From: Treponema sp.
GTDB lineage: Bacteria > Spirochaetota > Spirochaetia > Treponematales > Treponemataceae
Length of the DNA stretch: 53,204 nt
Direction: 5' to 3'
Assembly: GCA_016294105.1 (NCBI GenBank)
Contig: JAEDCN010000015.1
Span: 1 to 53,204 of the forward strand
The notes under the pieces are model-generated. The model was not told the origin of the DNA. It did no database searches and saw nothing but the letters and a program-made list of their open reading frames with translations. Each line of letters starts with the position of its first letter. Position 1 is the first letter of the stretch. The position numbers and the translations under genes are program-made. Positions 14,780 through 23,731 of this stretch are shown here, in pieces.

Positions 14780-17727
14780 AGCTTTTCTCCTCCAACAGTA
14801 TAGGTGGTTCTGCAAATCCGCTTCCAGGCACATTCTGAGCAGCTGTCGTAGTCTACCTGTGCCAGCTGGGGAAAGCTGCAGGTGGTAATGGCCGTAGCAA
14901 AGTCCTTCACATACTGAAGGGTGGCGGCTACTGTGTAATTGTAAGGCAGAATGTCCCTTGACTTTGAGGAAACAGTGACTTCCCGCTGAGGAAGCTTGCT
15001 ACTTTCAAAGCCAAAGATTTTGTTCAGTTCACCATCTTTGATAGTCATAAAGGCTGCTGAATCGATGGTTCGCTCTAGATACTGGGCTTCATACAAAAGA
15101 CAGTAGAAGGCCATCTGAAAGTTTTGCATCATGCCCTGATCATCCACAGTACTTTCTGCTGGAGAGGGTGCGTTACCGAGCTTAAAGTCCAACAGAATCA
15201 GGCTATCTTCGGGGCTATTCAGCAGGCAGTCTAGCTGACCAGTGAGTACAAAAGCTTGGAGTTCTTGGTAAAGTGCCTGTCGTTCCGCTGCTGTGGACGG
15301 AAAATCCTTGCAAATGGATGGAATCTGCCCCTTTTCCCAAAGTTTCTCCAAAAGGCTATCTAGCTGCTTGGGCTGACAGGTGATTTTTTCCTCCAAGGCT
15401 ACCACTTGATGATGGGGAAAGTTTCGGCACAGGCTCATGATGAATTTTTTTGCGGTGGCAGTAATGGCATCCTTTTGAGCTAGCAAGAGCTCCTGGGTCA
15501 AAGGAGAAAGATCAGATTGGTTGTGCAAGACGAGGTTCACCGCATCTTCCAACCGCTGATCTTCTTCTGGCAAAAGATATTCTCCCTTGAACTCGTCTGT
15601 TTCCAGGGGAACAAGGGTGCTGCCACACCGCTGCAGGGGCTCCAAATACTGACGGATAATTTCGTGGTAGATGGTTCCCATCCACGCATCCCGCATGAGT
15701 TGGGCTTGGGTGTCAGGTTCCTTCAAGGAAAGAATCCGATTAAAGTACCATTTTCTGGGGCAGGTAAAAAACTCGTTCAGGTGGGTTTGAGAAATCCGCA
15801 AGGACTTGTGATTCTGGTCCCTGTCTTGAGGGACGTAAGTTTGCAGTTTGGCCTTGATGTTTTCCTCCCAGTGAGGAAAATGAAAATCCACAGATTTTGA
15901 GCCAGCTACTGCTTGCACCCGTTGTTGCCAGTAAAGGAACCCTTCCTTTTGGATGTAGGTGGGAACAAAGTCCTGCTGGTACTGCTGTCCCTGCCGAACT
16001 GCCTGAAAAATTGCTGCTTCTCCCGTGAGGAAATCCTGCTTACTCAAGTTTTGTTCTCCTGAATCCTGCTGAGTAAGCCCCTCCTGCTTTACTGCCTCCA
16101 GTCCGTTGTGGGGAATTGCGTAGCCAGAAAAGCTTTTTTCTGCTGCGGTAAATCGTACTGGCTGGCTGCTATGTTCCTGATACAGGGCAATGAAAGCATC
16201 GGAGGGATTCATGTCGGTTAAGCCCAGTCGGTTTCGCTTCAGCTGAGACAAAAATCCTAGCTGCTGGAACACCAAGGTAATGTCCTTTTGTGAGGCTCCC
16301 ACCACAATATGGCAACCAGCGGGAGCAGAGGCTGCCAGTCGGTAGGGCACCACAGAAACGCCCCGTTGTCGAGTCTGAGCAAGGTATTCCTTTCCCTCCA
16401 GCACCTGCAGAAAAAAGCCAAAGGGATCGGGCACCTGAATCTGAGGAAACTCCTGCTCCAAGTCCATTAGTCCCGCCAATTCGGTAATACAGCGACCTAA
16501 AATCAAGTCACATTCATTGCTGGCTTGGCTCATATCCCAGAATTTATCCCGGAACTGGAAGTAGGCTTCCCGCAGTTTTTCAAAGGTTGTGGCAGTGGAA
16601 AACCGCTTGACTTCCCGACGCAGGGTTTCGTACAGGTTTTTCAGCCGCTCTTCCTGGGGCTTTTTCTTAAAGGCCTCTTGCCACACATCCACAGTGGTAT
16701 TCCCATCCTTGTAGGAGCACAGGCAGTTGTTTTCAATGCCAAAGGCAATGAGCTGCTGGTTCAATTCAGCTTCCTTCCAGGGGAGATGGTGATTTTGCAG
16801 CAGGTTGTTCAGGCTTTCAAAGGAAAAGTCCGAGGTAAGGCAGCTTTTGATTTGACCAAAAATGGCTCCCGCTCCGTAGTCTGAAAGATTTTTTCCCGAA
16901 CGGAAGACGGCAGGAATGGCGTACAGCTGGAATTCCCGCTGGAGATAGGGAGCCATGGCTTCCATGTCTGGCACACTGACAAAAATATCGCTGTAGGAAA
17001 GACCTTTTTCTTCCACCAGATTGCGGATAAAAAGGGCTGTTTCCCGCAGCTCCTGCCGAGCGTTGCTGTAGAAAATACACTGAGGCAGATTTTTGCTGGT
17101 AGTTTTTGTGTTTACCAAGGTGATGTGAGAGCTTGATTCCAGAATGTGCTGGTATTCGCTAAAGTCCGTAAGGATTTCTGGGTAAAAGATAATGTAGTGG
17201 TTGCCGTCATCGTGAAAGGGCGGCTGTTCCCAGGCAGGATCAAAGCGGTTATGCTCCTCAAGGAATTCCTGATACCGTTGATGGAGTCTTTGCAAATCTC
17301 TGTCTTGGGCATCAAGCTCAAGTCCTGCTGCCTGATGATTTTTTCGCCAGGTTTCCAGTGAGGGGAGCAGTCCTGCAATCCAGTTGGTAAAGCTTTGGGC
17401 TTCCTGAGCAAATTGCGGATTGATGAGATTTTCAAACAGGGGCTCTTCATTGGCGGCCACAGCACGGGCATTTTCTTGAATCAAATGACTGGCAAAAATC
17501 TTTCGCATCAGGGAAGGAATACTGGCCTTATTCTGGTGGCGGGAACGTATGGCCTCACTTTTGAAGCTGTCCCAAGCAATAAATCGTTCCATGGCCACTG
17601 CTGCCACATGATCTAGCATTTTTTCTGCCCAAGCGGTGGCGGACAAGCCGGTGGGAAAGACAAAGATCGTCTTTGGCTCTCCCAAATGCTGCAAAATAAT
17701 TTCTTCCGTTCTCATTTTTTCTTCCAT
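14776..17727 (-). CDS. addB: AddB-type nuclease subunit with iron-sulfur cluster
   Basis: The 983-residue partner of AddA. The N-terminal part is a degenerate helicase-like region. The C-terminus carries a PD-(D/E)XK nuclease (QLDCLL, then LILLDFKLGN) framed by cysteines, one in FFTCPRKWYF and three in CSECAWKRIC. This is the pattern of the AddB 4Fe-4S staple. The nuclease and the cluster motifs identify AddB better than RecC, which lacks both. The ATG has a GGGAGG site. It probably loads with AddA at DNA ends during recombinational repair. Confidence 0.85.
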   Translation of the reverse strand: MEEKMRTEEIILQHLGEPKTIFVFPTGLSATAWAEKMLDHVAAVAMERFIAWDSFKSEAIRSRHQNKASIPSLMRKIFASHLIQENARAVAANEEPLFENLINPQFAQEAQSFTNWIAGLLPSLETWRKNHQAAGLELDAQDRDLQRLHQRYQEFLEEHNRFDPAWEQPPFHDDGNHYIIFYPEILTDFSEYQHILESSSHITLVNTKTTSKNLPQCIFYSNARQELRETALFIRNLVEEKGLSYSDIFVSVPDMEAMAPYLQREFQLYAIPAVFRSGKNLSDYGAGAIFGQIKSCLTSDFSFESLNNLLQNHHLPWKEAELNQQLIAFGIENNCLCSYKDGNTTVDVWQEAFKKKPQEERLKNLYETLRREVKRFSTATTFEKLREAYFQFRDKFWDMSQASNECDLILGRCITELAGLMDLEQEFPQIQVPDPFGFFLQVLEGKEYLAQTRQRGVSVVPYRLAASAPAGCHIVVGASQKDITLVFQQLGFLSQLKRNRLGLTDMNPSDAFIALYQEHSSQPVRFTAAEKSFSGYAIPHNGLEAVKQEGLTQQDSGEQNLSKQDFLTGEAAIFQAVRQGQQYQQDFVPTYIQKEGFLYWQQRVQAVAGSKSVDFHFPHWEENIKAKLQTYVPQDRDQNHKSLRISQTHLNEFFTCPRKWYFNRILSLKEPDTQAQLMRDAWMGTIYHEIIRQYLEPLQRCGSTLVPLETDEFKGEYLLPEEDQRLEDAVNLVLHNQSDLSPLTQELLLAQKDAITATAKKFIMSLCRNFPHHQVVALEEKITCQPKQLDSLLEKLWEKGQIPSICKDFPSTAAERQALYQELQAFVLTGQLDCLLNSPEDSLILLDFKLGNAPSPAESTVDDQGMMQNFQMAFYCLLYEAQYLERTIDSAAFMTIKDGELNKIFGFESSKLPQREVTVSSKSRDILPYNYTVAATLQYVKDFATAITTCSFPQLAQVDYDSCSECAWKRICRTTYTVGGEKL

Positions 17728-17780
17728 GATGCCTCCCTGTCAAATACAACCATTTTACTACGGAAGGCAAGATAAAGAAA

Positions 17781-17803
17781 GGGGTGGCGTTGTGTCCATC
17801 CCC
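17781..17803 (-). terminator. Putative terminator after mazG
   Basis: On the minus strand GGGGATGG and CCACCCC form a stem followed by a T-rich tail, 15 nt after the mazG stop codon. The stem has mismatches, so read-through into addB is possible. Confidence 0.45.
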
Positions 17804-17817
17804 TGTAGTTTATTTTC

Positions 17818-18720
17818 TTAAGAACGCTCCAGTTTCTTGGCCTCTTCCCACAATTCATCCATGTGCTGAAAGTTTTCCTTTGTCATGGGAATGTTCTGCT
17901 CCTCCATGGTTTGCTCCACGTGGCGGAAGCGGCGGTAGAACTTGGCGTTGGTGGCAGAAAGAGCGGCGTTGGGATCCACCTGGTAATGGCGACACAGGTT
18001 GGTGACGGCAAAGAGCAGGTCTCCCAGCTCTTCTTCTAGGTGAAGCTGGGCTGCATCCAGCTGTGGGGTGGAGTGGGTGGTGAGGGCCTCACATTTTTCT
18101 CCAGAAGAGGCTTGTGATTTTGTTGTTGCTTGGATGGCTTCCTTCTGGGCGGCGGCAGCTTGTACCTCGCCTAATTCCTCCACTACCTTTGCCATTACCT
18201 GTGCGGGGCTTTCCCAGTCAAAGGCTTTTTTTGCCGCCTTTTTCTGGTATTTCAATGCCTTCAGCAGGGGAGGAAAGCCCTGGGGAACTTCATCTAGGAT
18301 GGATTTTTCCTTGCGACCTTCCACCTTTTCCTTAATGGCATCCCACTGGGAGATAACCTGCTGGCCAGTGGTAATATTTTCCACTAGCTGGGAGCGACCT
18401 TCAGACTCCTTGAACACGTGGGGATGGCGACGAATCAGCTTTTCTGCTACCTCCTGCATCACCTCTGCCACGGTAAAGTCTCCCTGCTGCTGGTAAATGT
18501 AGGAAATCAGCAGGCCGTTCAGCAGAAGGTCTCCCAATTCCTCCTTGGCATGGGCTGGATCCTGTTGGGTAATGGCATCCACCGTCTCAAAGGATTCTTC
18601 TATCAAGGTGTTTCGCAGTGAAAGAGGCGTTTGCTCCCTGTCCCAAGGGCATCCGTCAGGAGCCCGCAATCGTTCTATAACTGAATAAAAAAAACTAAAA
18701 GCCTGAGCTGTATTTTCCAT
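17818..18720 (-). CDS. mazG: Nucleoside triphosphate pyrophosphohydrolase MazG
   Basis: A 300-residue house-cleaning enzyme that hydrolyses nucleoside triphosphates to monophosphates. Two MazG units are visible. The first has LIEESFETVDAI and KEELGDLL, the EExxE/ExxD metal ligands. The second has VEELGEVQAA and LEEELGDLLF. A low-complexity insertion of about 25 residues (near 205-225) separates the second unit's halves. Start: MENTAQAFSFFYSVIERL. No Shine-Dalgarno is seen, and a -10 box ends 8 nt before the ATG, so it is probably leaderless. Its 5' end is partly repeated at 21503-21606 beyond the restriction-modification island. Confidence 0.92.
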   Translation of the reverse strand: MENTAQAFSFFYSVIERLRAPDGCPWDREQTPLSLRNTLIEESFETVDAITQQDPAHAKEELGDLLLNGLLISYIYQQQGDFTVAEVMQEVAEKLIRRHPHVFKESEGRSQLVENITTGQQVISQWDAIKEKVEGRKEKSILDEVPQGFPPLLKALKYQKKAAKKAFDWESPAQVMAKVVEELGEVQAAAAQKEAIQATTKSQASSGEKCEALTTHSTPQLDAAQLHLEEELGDLLFAVTNLCRHYQVDPNAALSATNAKFYRRFRHVEQTMEEQNIPMTKENFQHMDELWEEAKKLERS

Positions 18721-18727
18721 GGCAATC

Positions 18728-18755
18728 AGTGTAGCAGTTTTTAAATAAATGTAAA
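18728..18755 (-). promoter_or_regulatory. Promoter of mazG, leaderless geometry
   Basis: TTTACA (18755-18750), 16-nt spacer, TACACT (18733-18728), then the ATG at 18720. The -10 box is also kept in the mazG fragment at 21601-21606. Confidence 0.6.
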
Positions 18756-18830
18756 AGTGAGAGAAAAGATATATGGCTTCTTCTCAGTACTGCAACTTGC
18801 AAATTTCCAAGTCCTTTAATCATGGATTTT

Positions 18831-19640
18831 CTAAGTCTGAGGGATACAATTTTCACAATCACTCAGAAAATCCCACTTTGACGGATTCGCCTCCAGATAT
18901 TTTTCAATGATTGCTTGCCTTAATGCACGGCCCTCAACTTGGAATTCTTGTATTGAATCGATATTATCTCGAGTAATCATCACTTGACCTTCATAAATAT
19001 CCCTTTTTTCATAATTGTCTTTTCTGATGGCTGTTTCAGAATTTCTATGCTGTGGGGAGAAATTTAAGTTGTATATATCCTCATTTTTTAAAACCCAATA
19101 TTTCACACAATCTCGATAAACTGCAAACCAAAGCATGACATCACAGCAAGTTGGTTTTATCTGTTGAAAATTCATGAGAAAATCTTTTGTGGAACTTGAA
19201 GAAAGTGCTTTTAAATATAAAGGTTCATTGGGTTTATTCCTATCTACAGCACGTGAACCTTTAACTTCAATTTTTATACTTTCCCCCATGTATGGTAGAT
19301 ATAAATCATATTGCCCCTTGTATGTTGGATCAATTTTCTTTGAAGGGCGTTTTAATTCCGGCTCTACAGAAAGCAGGTGACTGAATCCCCATGTGTCACC
19401 AAACCCTCTAGGTGCTGAAATTTCAAAAACATAGAGGAACAAGTTTCTGTTTATGTATTCATTTCTTAAATCAAGGTAGTCGTCAAAAGAAAGGATTCTT
19501 TCTTCAACAAGCTTTGTGATGATATACTCATATTTGTTGAATGGGTAAGCATTCTGGATAGTCTCGATTTCAGCGTAAAAATCATCTGAATTTTTAAGTT
19601 TTGAAATCAAAATTTCCAATTCTTTCTCAAGTATTTCCAT
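18831..19640 (-). CDS. Type II restriction endonuclease-like protein
   Basis: A 269-residue protein with a PD-(D/E)XK-type core: YDLYLPYMGESIKIEVKGSR (111-130), with D112 and the E125-V-K127 pair. It overlaps the upstream methyltransferase gene by 14 bp, the usual coupling of a restriction-modification pair. The start has an AAGGAG site. The recognition sequence cannot be predicted. The gene is AT-rich like its partner and unlike mazG. I infer restriction activity from the motif and partner. Confidence 0.75.
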   Translation of the reverse strand: MEILEKELEILISKLKNSDDFYAEIETIQNAYPFNKYEYIITKLVEERILSFDDYLDLRNEYINRNLFLYVFEISAPRGFGDTWGFSHLLSVEPELKRPSKKIDPTYKGQYDLYLPYMGESIKIEVKGSRAVDRNKPNEPLYLKALSSSSTKDFLMNFQQIKPTCCDVMLWFAVYRDCVKYWVLKNEDIYNLNFSPQHRNSETAIRKDNYEKRDIYEGQVMITRDNIDSIQEFQVEGRALRQAIIEKYLEANPSKWDFLSDCENCIPQT

Positions 19641-21462
19641 TGATATACTCCTTTAAATAATTATATTCACTTTCGGAAATTGAAAAATAATCACAAATGA
19701 CTTTATCTGCATCTTTTTGTGTTTTGTCATGTATCATAATACCTGCATAAATTTCTTTAAAATCGCGAATCAAGGTTGAATTTAATACAGGGAGTGGAAA
19801 ATCCTGGAAATGCTGTTTCAAAACTTTCTTTGATTTGAATTTCTTTTGATAAATGAATGTATAAATTGGACTGTTGTAAAGGCAGACAAGTATTTCCATA
19901 GGATAATCTTTTGAAATGATGATATTTGCACTATTCAAAACTAAACTACCGTCATCTAATGCACAGACAATTTTATCTGAGATGAATTTATAAACAATCT
20001 TCTGGGTACGATACAGTAAAACAGGTGCAACCTGCTGAAATATTTCAGGAGTAAATTTTATGAAGGTTTGAGGTTGCTTTAATCTATAGGGAAGTATATC
20101 CTTGCCTCTAAAGATTGGCTCCTCATTTTCTCCCCGTTCTTCATGTATATATTTTTTATTATTCCCTGTCACAATCCCCAATGCAAATTTTGTATTTTCA
20201 GGAAGTTTTATTGACTTTGCAGAATAAATCTTGTTCAGAATAATATCATCTATTTCACAAACAGTATAGGAAATCAGATAATGAGGAGGAGAAATATTCT
20301 TTATGTTAAGGGTATACCTTTTGTCTTTTTCCACAATGATGCGATTTTCTTCTTTTGTCACTTCAGAAAGTTTTAAAAGTATGCATTCAGATTGGACTCC
20401 TTTGAATGCATTTCCTAAGGGAAAAATTTCTATATTCCTATGAGTATTAAGTAAAAAATTCCGAATACTCTTATGAGTTGAAACGTTGAGTATTGATTCT
20501 GGAAGAAAAAAATATAATGTACCGTTATTGGACAGTTTGTTTAGGGAATTATACAGAGCAATACTAAAAACCTCTGTTGTATCTAAAAATGCATAATGAT
20601 GTAATAAAAAGTCTTTCTGATTTTTTGTTAGTTTACTTCCCCAAGGTGGATTTGTAATGATAAAGTCATACTTTTCATCTTCAAGTGAAAACAAATCAGC
20701 GTGCTCAGGAAAAATCAAGTTTCGTTTTTCGATATGGGGAGAAATTGAGTCCTTGTTAAAAAATAAGATGAGATTGATATGGCAAATTAAAAGCGCTATT
20801 TCATCTATATCGAAGGCAAAAATATTGTCAGGATTATGTTCTGTAGAAAGTGTATTGATTAAAATGCTCCCGCTTCCACAGCAGGGATCTAGGACTTTTG
20901 TGTTTATTGGAATGTTTATGTTGGAAAGGAGTTCACAAGGAGTATAAAACATTCCCTCTTTTGATTTATTGGCAATGCTTTGAATTGATTGATAAAATGC
21001 TCCTAGAATATCATCATTTTTATTTTCTATATAAAAATTCTGAAAGATATTTGTATCACTATATATTGTATTTAATTTTACATATATTTCAGAGTTTTCA
21101 TTGTACAAATTATTATTTATAAGAATTTGCTTTCCAAGACACACTGTTGCTTCCATCATGGAAAGATTACTATCTTCAAATTTTTCAATAAGTTTTATAA
21201 GCAATTCTTTTCGATTTTTATCTTTGATTCCCAAAAATATGACATCTGAAGAAGTACGATAAGAACGATTAGCCCGTGATTGAAGTTTTTCTGTATCCGT
21301 TTCGATGGTACTTATAAGTTCAGAATAAATTTCATTGGTATAATATCCATCTTTGGGTGATGGTATTACGCCTGTTTTTATCCAATTGTTTACAGTAGCG
21401 AGAGAAATATTAAATCTATTTTGAATATCTTTTTTAGTAAAGGTTACTTGCTGTTTATTCAT
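19627..21462 (-). CDS. N6-adenine DNA methyltransferase with N-terminal HTH
   Basis: A 611-residue methyltransferase of the restriction-modification island. Residues 1-50 form a helix-turn-helix (FTKKDIQNRFNISLATVNNW) that could bind its own promoter. The catalytic domain has GMFYTP (170-175), the S-adenosylmethionine motif LDPCCGSGS (191-199) and the adenine-methylase motif NPPW (271-274). The C-terminal 200 residues (GRDILPYR, then SKKVLKQHFQDFPLPVL) look like a target-recognition region. A TATAAT lies 8 nt before the ATG, with no Shine-Dalgarno. The fused HTH suggests self-regulation without a separate C protein. Confidence 0.85.
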   Translation of the reverse strand: MNKQQVTFTKKDIQNRFNISLATVNNWIKTGVIPSPKDGYYTNEIYSELISTIETDTEKLQSRANRSYRTSSDVIFLGIKDKNRKELLIKLIEKFEDSNLSMMEATVCLGKQILINNNLYNENSEIYVKLNTIYSDTNIFQNFYIENKNDDILGAFYQSIQSIANKSKEGMFYTPCELLSNINIPINTKVLDPCCGSGSILINTLSTEHNPDNIFAFDIDEIALLICHINLILFFNKDSISPHIEKRNLIFPEHADLFSLEDEKYDFIITNPPWGSKLTKNQKDFLLHHYAFLDTTEVFSIALYNSLNKLSNNGTLYFFLPESILNVSTHKSIRNFLLNTHRNIEIFPLGNAFKGVQSECILLKLSEVTKEENRIIVEKDKRYTLNIKNISPPHYLISYTVCEIDDIILNKIYSAKSIKLPENTKFALGIVTGNNKKYIHEERGENEEPIFRGKDILPYRLKQPQTFIKFTPEIFQQVAPVLLYRTQKIVYKFISDKIVCALDDGSLVLNSANIIISKDYPMEILVCLYNSPIYTFIYQKKFKSKKVLKQHFQDFPLPVLNSTLIRDFKEIYAGIMIHDKTQKDADKVICDYFSISESEYNYLKEYINGNT

Positions 21463-21502
21463 AAAAATTAATTATACAATTTTTTATTTTTTAGTCTATT
21501 GT

Positions 21503-21606
21503 TTGTTCCCTGATCCAAGGACAACCGTCAGGTGCCCGCAATCGTTCTATAACTGAATAAAAAAAACTAAAAGCCTAAAGCTGTATTTTCCATGGCAATC
21601 AGTGTA
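21503..21606 (-). pseudogene. 5' fragment of a diverged mazG allele
   Basis: This segment copies 18631-18733, the mazG promoter and first 30 codons. A 43-bp block is identical (21534-21576), as is a 28-bp block around the start codon. One extra base after codon 5 shifts the frame to a stop at codon 9. The remaining differences in VIERLRAPDGCPW are synonymous. The fragment is the upstream border of the restriction-modification island. Confidence 0.85.
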
Positions 21607-21669
21607 ACACATCAAAACCATTTTTCCAGAAGCTTCTGGTGAAAACACAGCCCAGGCCGGCAGTTGGTA

Positions 21670-21693
21670 AAAAGCTGATGGGGTGAAGCTTTT
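21670..21693 (-). terminator. Putative terminator after the serine hydrolase gene
   Basis: AAAAGCT (21670-21676) and AGCTTTT (21687-21693) form a stem 4 nt after the stop codon. A second perfect palindrome, CCAGAAGCTTCTGG, follows further downstream on the minus strand around 21629-21642. Confidence 0.5.
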
Positions 21694-21697
21694 CGCC

Positions 21698-22963
21698 TTA
21701 GCAACCTAGCAGATAGTTTGCCACCGCCTCATAGGCAGGAAGGGATAGAGGATCTATATATTTATTGGAGGAAAGGGGATTGGAGGCGAACCTTGCTATC
21801 ACCATCTCTGCCACAGGATCAACGTAAATGGCCTGTCCGTGGACACCTCTGGCCATGTAAGCTTGGTGGTGGTTGTGGGTAATCCACCACATATTTCGGT
21901 AGCTCCAGCCTTCCAAAGCTGGATATTCTTTGCTTTTTTCAAAGGCACAAGTGTCGCCACCCTTGGTGATTTCCAGCACCGCCTTTTTGGGAATAATCTG
22001 GATACCGTTGAGCTTTCCCTGGCACCGCAGCAATTCTCCCAAAAGGGCCAAATCCCGCAGGTTCAAGTTTAATCCACCGCCAGCAAATGCAATTCCCGCT
22101 GGATCAAGCTGATAGTATGCGTCATGGGCTGCTCCCATGGGCTTCCAAATCACCTCGGACAAAAGCTGTGCCAAGCCCTTGCCTGTAACACGGCTAATAA
22201 TCCAGCCCAGTACGGTGGTGTTGACTGTCTTGTAACCAAAGACCTCTCCATGATCGTGGGCGGGATTTTTCTGTATCAGGGGAAGATACTCGTAGTAGCA
22301 GCTGGGGCCAGTGTAGTTGGGGCCACGGAAAATATTTCCTGACTGGGAGAATTTCCAGATGTCGGAATTGGGATCATCGTAGTTTTCCGTAAATTGAATG
22401 GCTGTAGTCATTTCTAGCACATTTTTCACCGTGGCATCGCCAAAGCCTGAAGCTTCCAGCTCTGGGATGTAGCTTGCGACAGTGCGGTGCTCGTCAAGCT
22501 TGCCCTCTGCCAGTAGCACGGAAGCTAGCAAGCCTGCCACGGACTTGCTGACAGACATGGCAGCGTGATGACCCCAGGGAGTGAGCCCTGCAAAATACCG
22601 CTCGTAGACAATGTGGCCACGGTGCAGGATGATGATACCGTCGGTAAAGTTCTTTTCCAAAGACTCTGCCCAGGTAATGGGATTTGTTTCCTTCCAAGGT
22701 ATGAAGGTCACACTATCCAGTCCTTTGAGATGTTTTACGTGGAATTTGTGGACACCTTCCTTTTCCTTGTTGCAGGGAACCTCCCGTGTGGGAATGAATT
22801 CCCTCATGTGGTTTACACTGTACCGCAGGGCGGGAAAGGTAAAGAAGGAGCCGTCGGCAGCAGACAGCACCTTGTCCTTGGCAGGAGGAAAGCCCTGCAT
22901 CCAGCCCATGGGGCCGGGCTCTGTTTCATGGACACTGATATATTTTTCTGTTGCATTGTTCAT
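21698..22963 (-). CDS. Beta-lactamase-fold serine hydrolase (NylB-like)
   Basis: A 421-residue serine hydrolase of the class C beta-lactamase/EstB/6-aminohexanoate-dimer hydrolase group. The SxxK motif is S137-V-S-K140, followed by a YxxxN-type segment in GYKTVNT. No signal peptide is visible, so it is probably cytoplasmic and not a secreted resistance enzyme. The frame begins at 23053, but ATG 22963 has an AGGTGG site and starts at a natural N-terminus (MNNATEKYIS). Substrate unknown; amide or ester bonds are likely. Its relation to neighbours is unclear. Confidence 0.82.
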   Translation of the reverse strand: MNNATEKYISVHETEPGPMGWMQGFPPAKDKVLSAADGSFFTFPALRYSVNHMREFIPTREVPCNKEKEGVHKFHVKHLKGLDSVTFIPWKETNPITWAESLEKNFTDGIIILHRGHIVYERYFAGLTPWGHHAAMSVSKSVAGLLASVLLAEGKLDEHRTVASYIPELEASGFGDATVKNVLEMTTAIQFTENYDDPNSDIWKFSQSGNIFRGPNYTGPSCYYEYLPLIQKNPAHDHGEVFGYKTVNTTVLGWIISRVTGKGLAQLLSEVIWKPMGAAHDAYYQLDPAGIAFAGGGLNLNLRDLALLGELLRCQGKLNGIQIIPKKAVLEITKGGDTCAFEKSKEYPALEGWSYRNMWWITHNHHQAYMARGVHGQAIYVDPVAEMVIARFASNPLSSNKYIDPLSLPAYEAVANYLLGC

Positions 22964-23046
22964 GTTTATACCACCTGTCCTAAAGGATAGTGGGTGCTTC
23001 CCGTAGAATGCAAATTTTTTTTGAAAATTTGCAGTAAAGGAGGAAT

Positions 23047-23448
23047 TTACCACAGGAGTTGGAGCCCCTGAGCTTTGTATTCCTTAAACCATCTGTCACA
23101 AGAAAGGATTGTCATGTTGTTGCGAATAGCACTGTGAATTAACATTCGATCAAAGGGATCTCGGTGTCCTTCCACAGCTGCCAGTTCGGCGTAGGTAATA
23201 TAGTCGTAAGGTGATGGGGTATGAATAGTAAACTCATACTGGTCTGCAATATTGGGCAGGTGGAGCAGGTGGAAATTAGTAAATTGCAATTTTCCCAACT
23301 GGACCTTTATAGCAATTTCCCAAAAACTGATGCTACTGACAAAAATATCTGTGTTACCTTGGCAAATAATGTCCAGCACCGGGGAAGATAGTTTTGTGGT
23401 GTCCATAATACTCCACAAAAAGGTGTGGGTATCTAGCAAGTACTTCAA
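23047..23448 (-). CDS. PIN-domain toxin of the second toxin-antitoxin pair
   Basis: A 133-residue PIN protein of the COG3744 type: MKYLLDTHTFLW (D6), E44 in SFWEIAIK, GHRDPFDRMLIH (D97 and D100) and D118 in LSCDRW. The acidic residues are complete, so ribonuclease activity is expected. The start overlaps the antitoxin stop by 4 bp. The frame just overlaps the long form of the hydrolase downstream but not its preferred start. Confidence 0.88.
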   Translation of the reverse strand: MKYLLDTHTFLWSIMDTTKLSSPVLDIICQGNTDIFVSSISFWEIAIKVQLGKLQFTNFHLLHLPNIADQYEFTIHTPSPYDYITYAELAAVEGHRDPFDRMLIHSAIRNNMTILSCDRWFKEYKAQGLQLLW

Positions 23449-23687
23449 TTTTTTACTTCCTGTAGTCCTAAAAACTCTTCCATGGTGATTTTGCCATGGT
23501 CAATCTCACTAAAACTTGCAATGCCTTCTAGGGTGCCAATTTTTCGTGACTTCCTTTGGATGGGGCTTACATGGGCCACTGGCCGCTTAGATCTGCCATA
23601 GAGGATTTCCACTTCTTCCCCCTGCAACACCGAATCTAAAACTTGAGAAAATTGTGCCTTAAACTCACCTACCGTCATTTGTACCAT
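23445..23687 (-). CDS. Phd-type antitoxin of the second pair
   Basis: An 80-residue protein starting MVQMTVGEFKAQFSQVLDSV, a Phd/YefM-type fold, with VEILYGRSKRPVAHVSP in the middle. The frame is open to 23735, but that part overlaps the promoter. The ATG at 23687 lies exactly where transcription should start, so the message is probably leaderless. An ATG 9 nt further in is the alternative. The C-terminal part should bind the PIN toxin. Confidence 0.8.
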   Translation of the reverse strand: MVQMTVGEFKAQFSQVLDSVLQGEEVEILYGRSKRPVAHVSPIQRKSRKIGTLEGIASFSEIDHGKITMEEFLGLQEVKN

Positions 23688-23693
23688 AACATT

Positions 23694-23722
23694 AGTATAG
23701 TAGTAACTTGTCAAGTTGTCAA
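23694..23722 (-). promoter_or_regulatory. Promoter and operator of the second toxin-antitoxin pair
   Basis: TTGACA (23722-23717), 17-nt spacer, TATACT (23699-23694). A second TTGACA lies inside the spacer, and AACTTG-N-CAAGTT (23705-23717) is an inverted repeat between the boxes, a likely site for autorepression. Confidence 0.65.
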
Positions 23723-23731
23723 GTTGTTTCC

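Noticed and set aside
14779..14833. Longer N-terminus of AddA from 14833
   Set aside because: It lies inside the addB reading frame; ATG 14779 has its own GGAGG site and a 4-bp overlap with the addB stop.
18831..21606. Transposon as carrier of the restriction-modification island
   Set aside because: No transposase or terminal inverted repeats; the flanks are partial mazG copies instead.
21698..22963. Antibiotic-resistance beta-lactamase
   Set aside because: No signal peptide, and its length and motifs fit the NylB/EstB-type hydrolases better.
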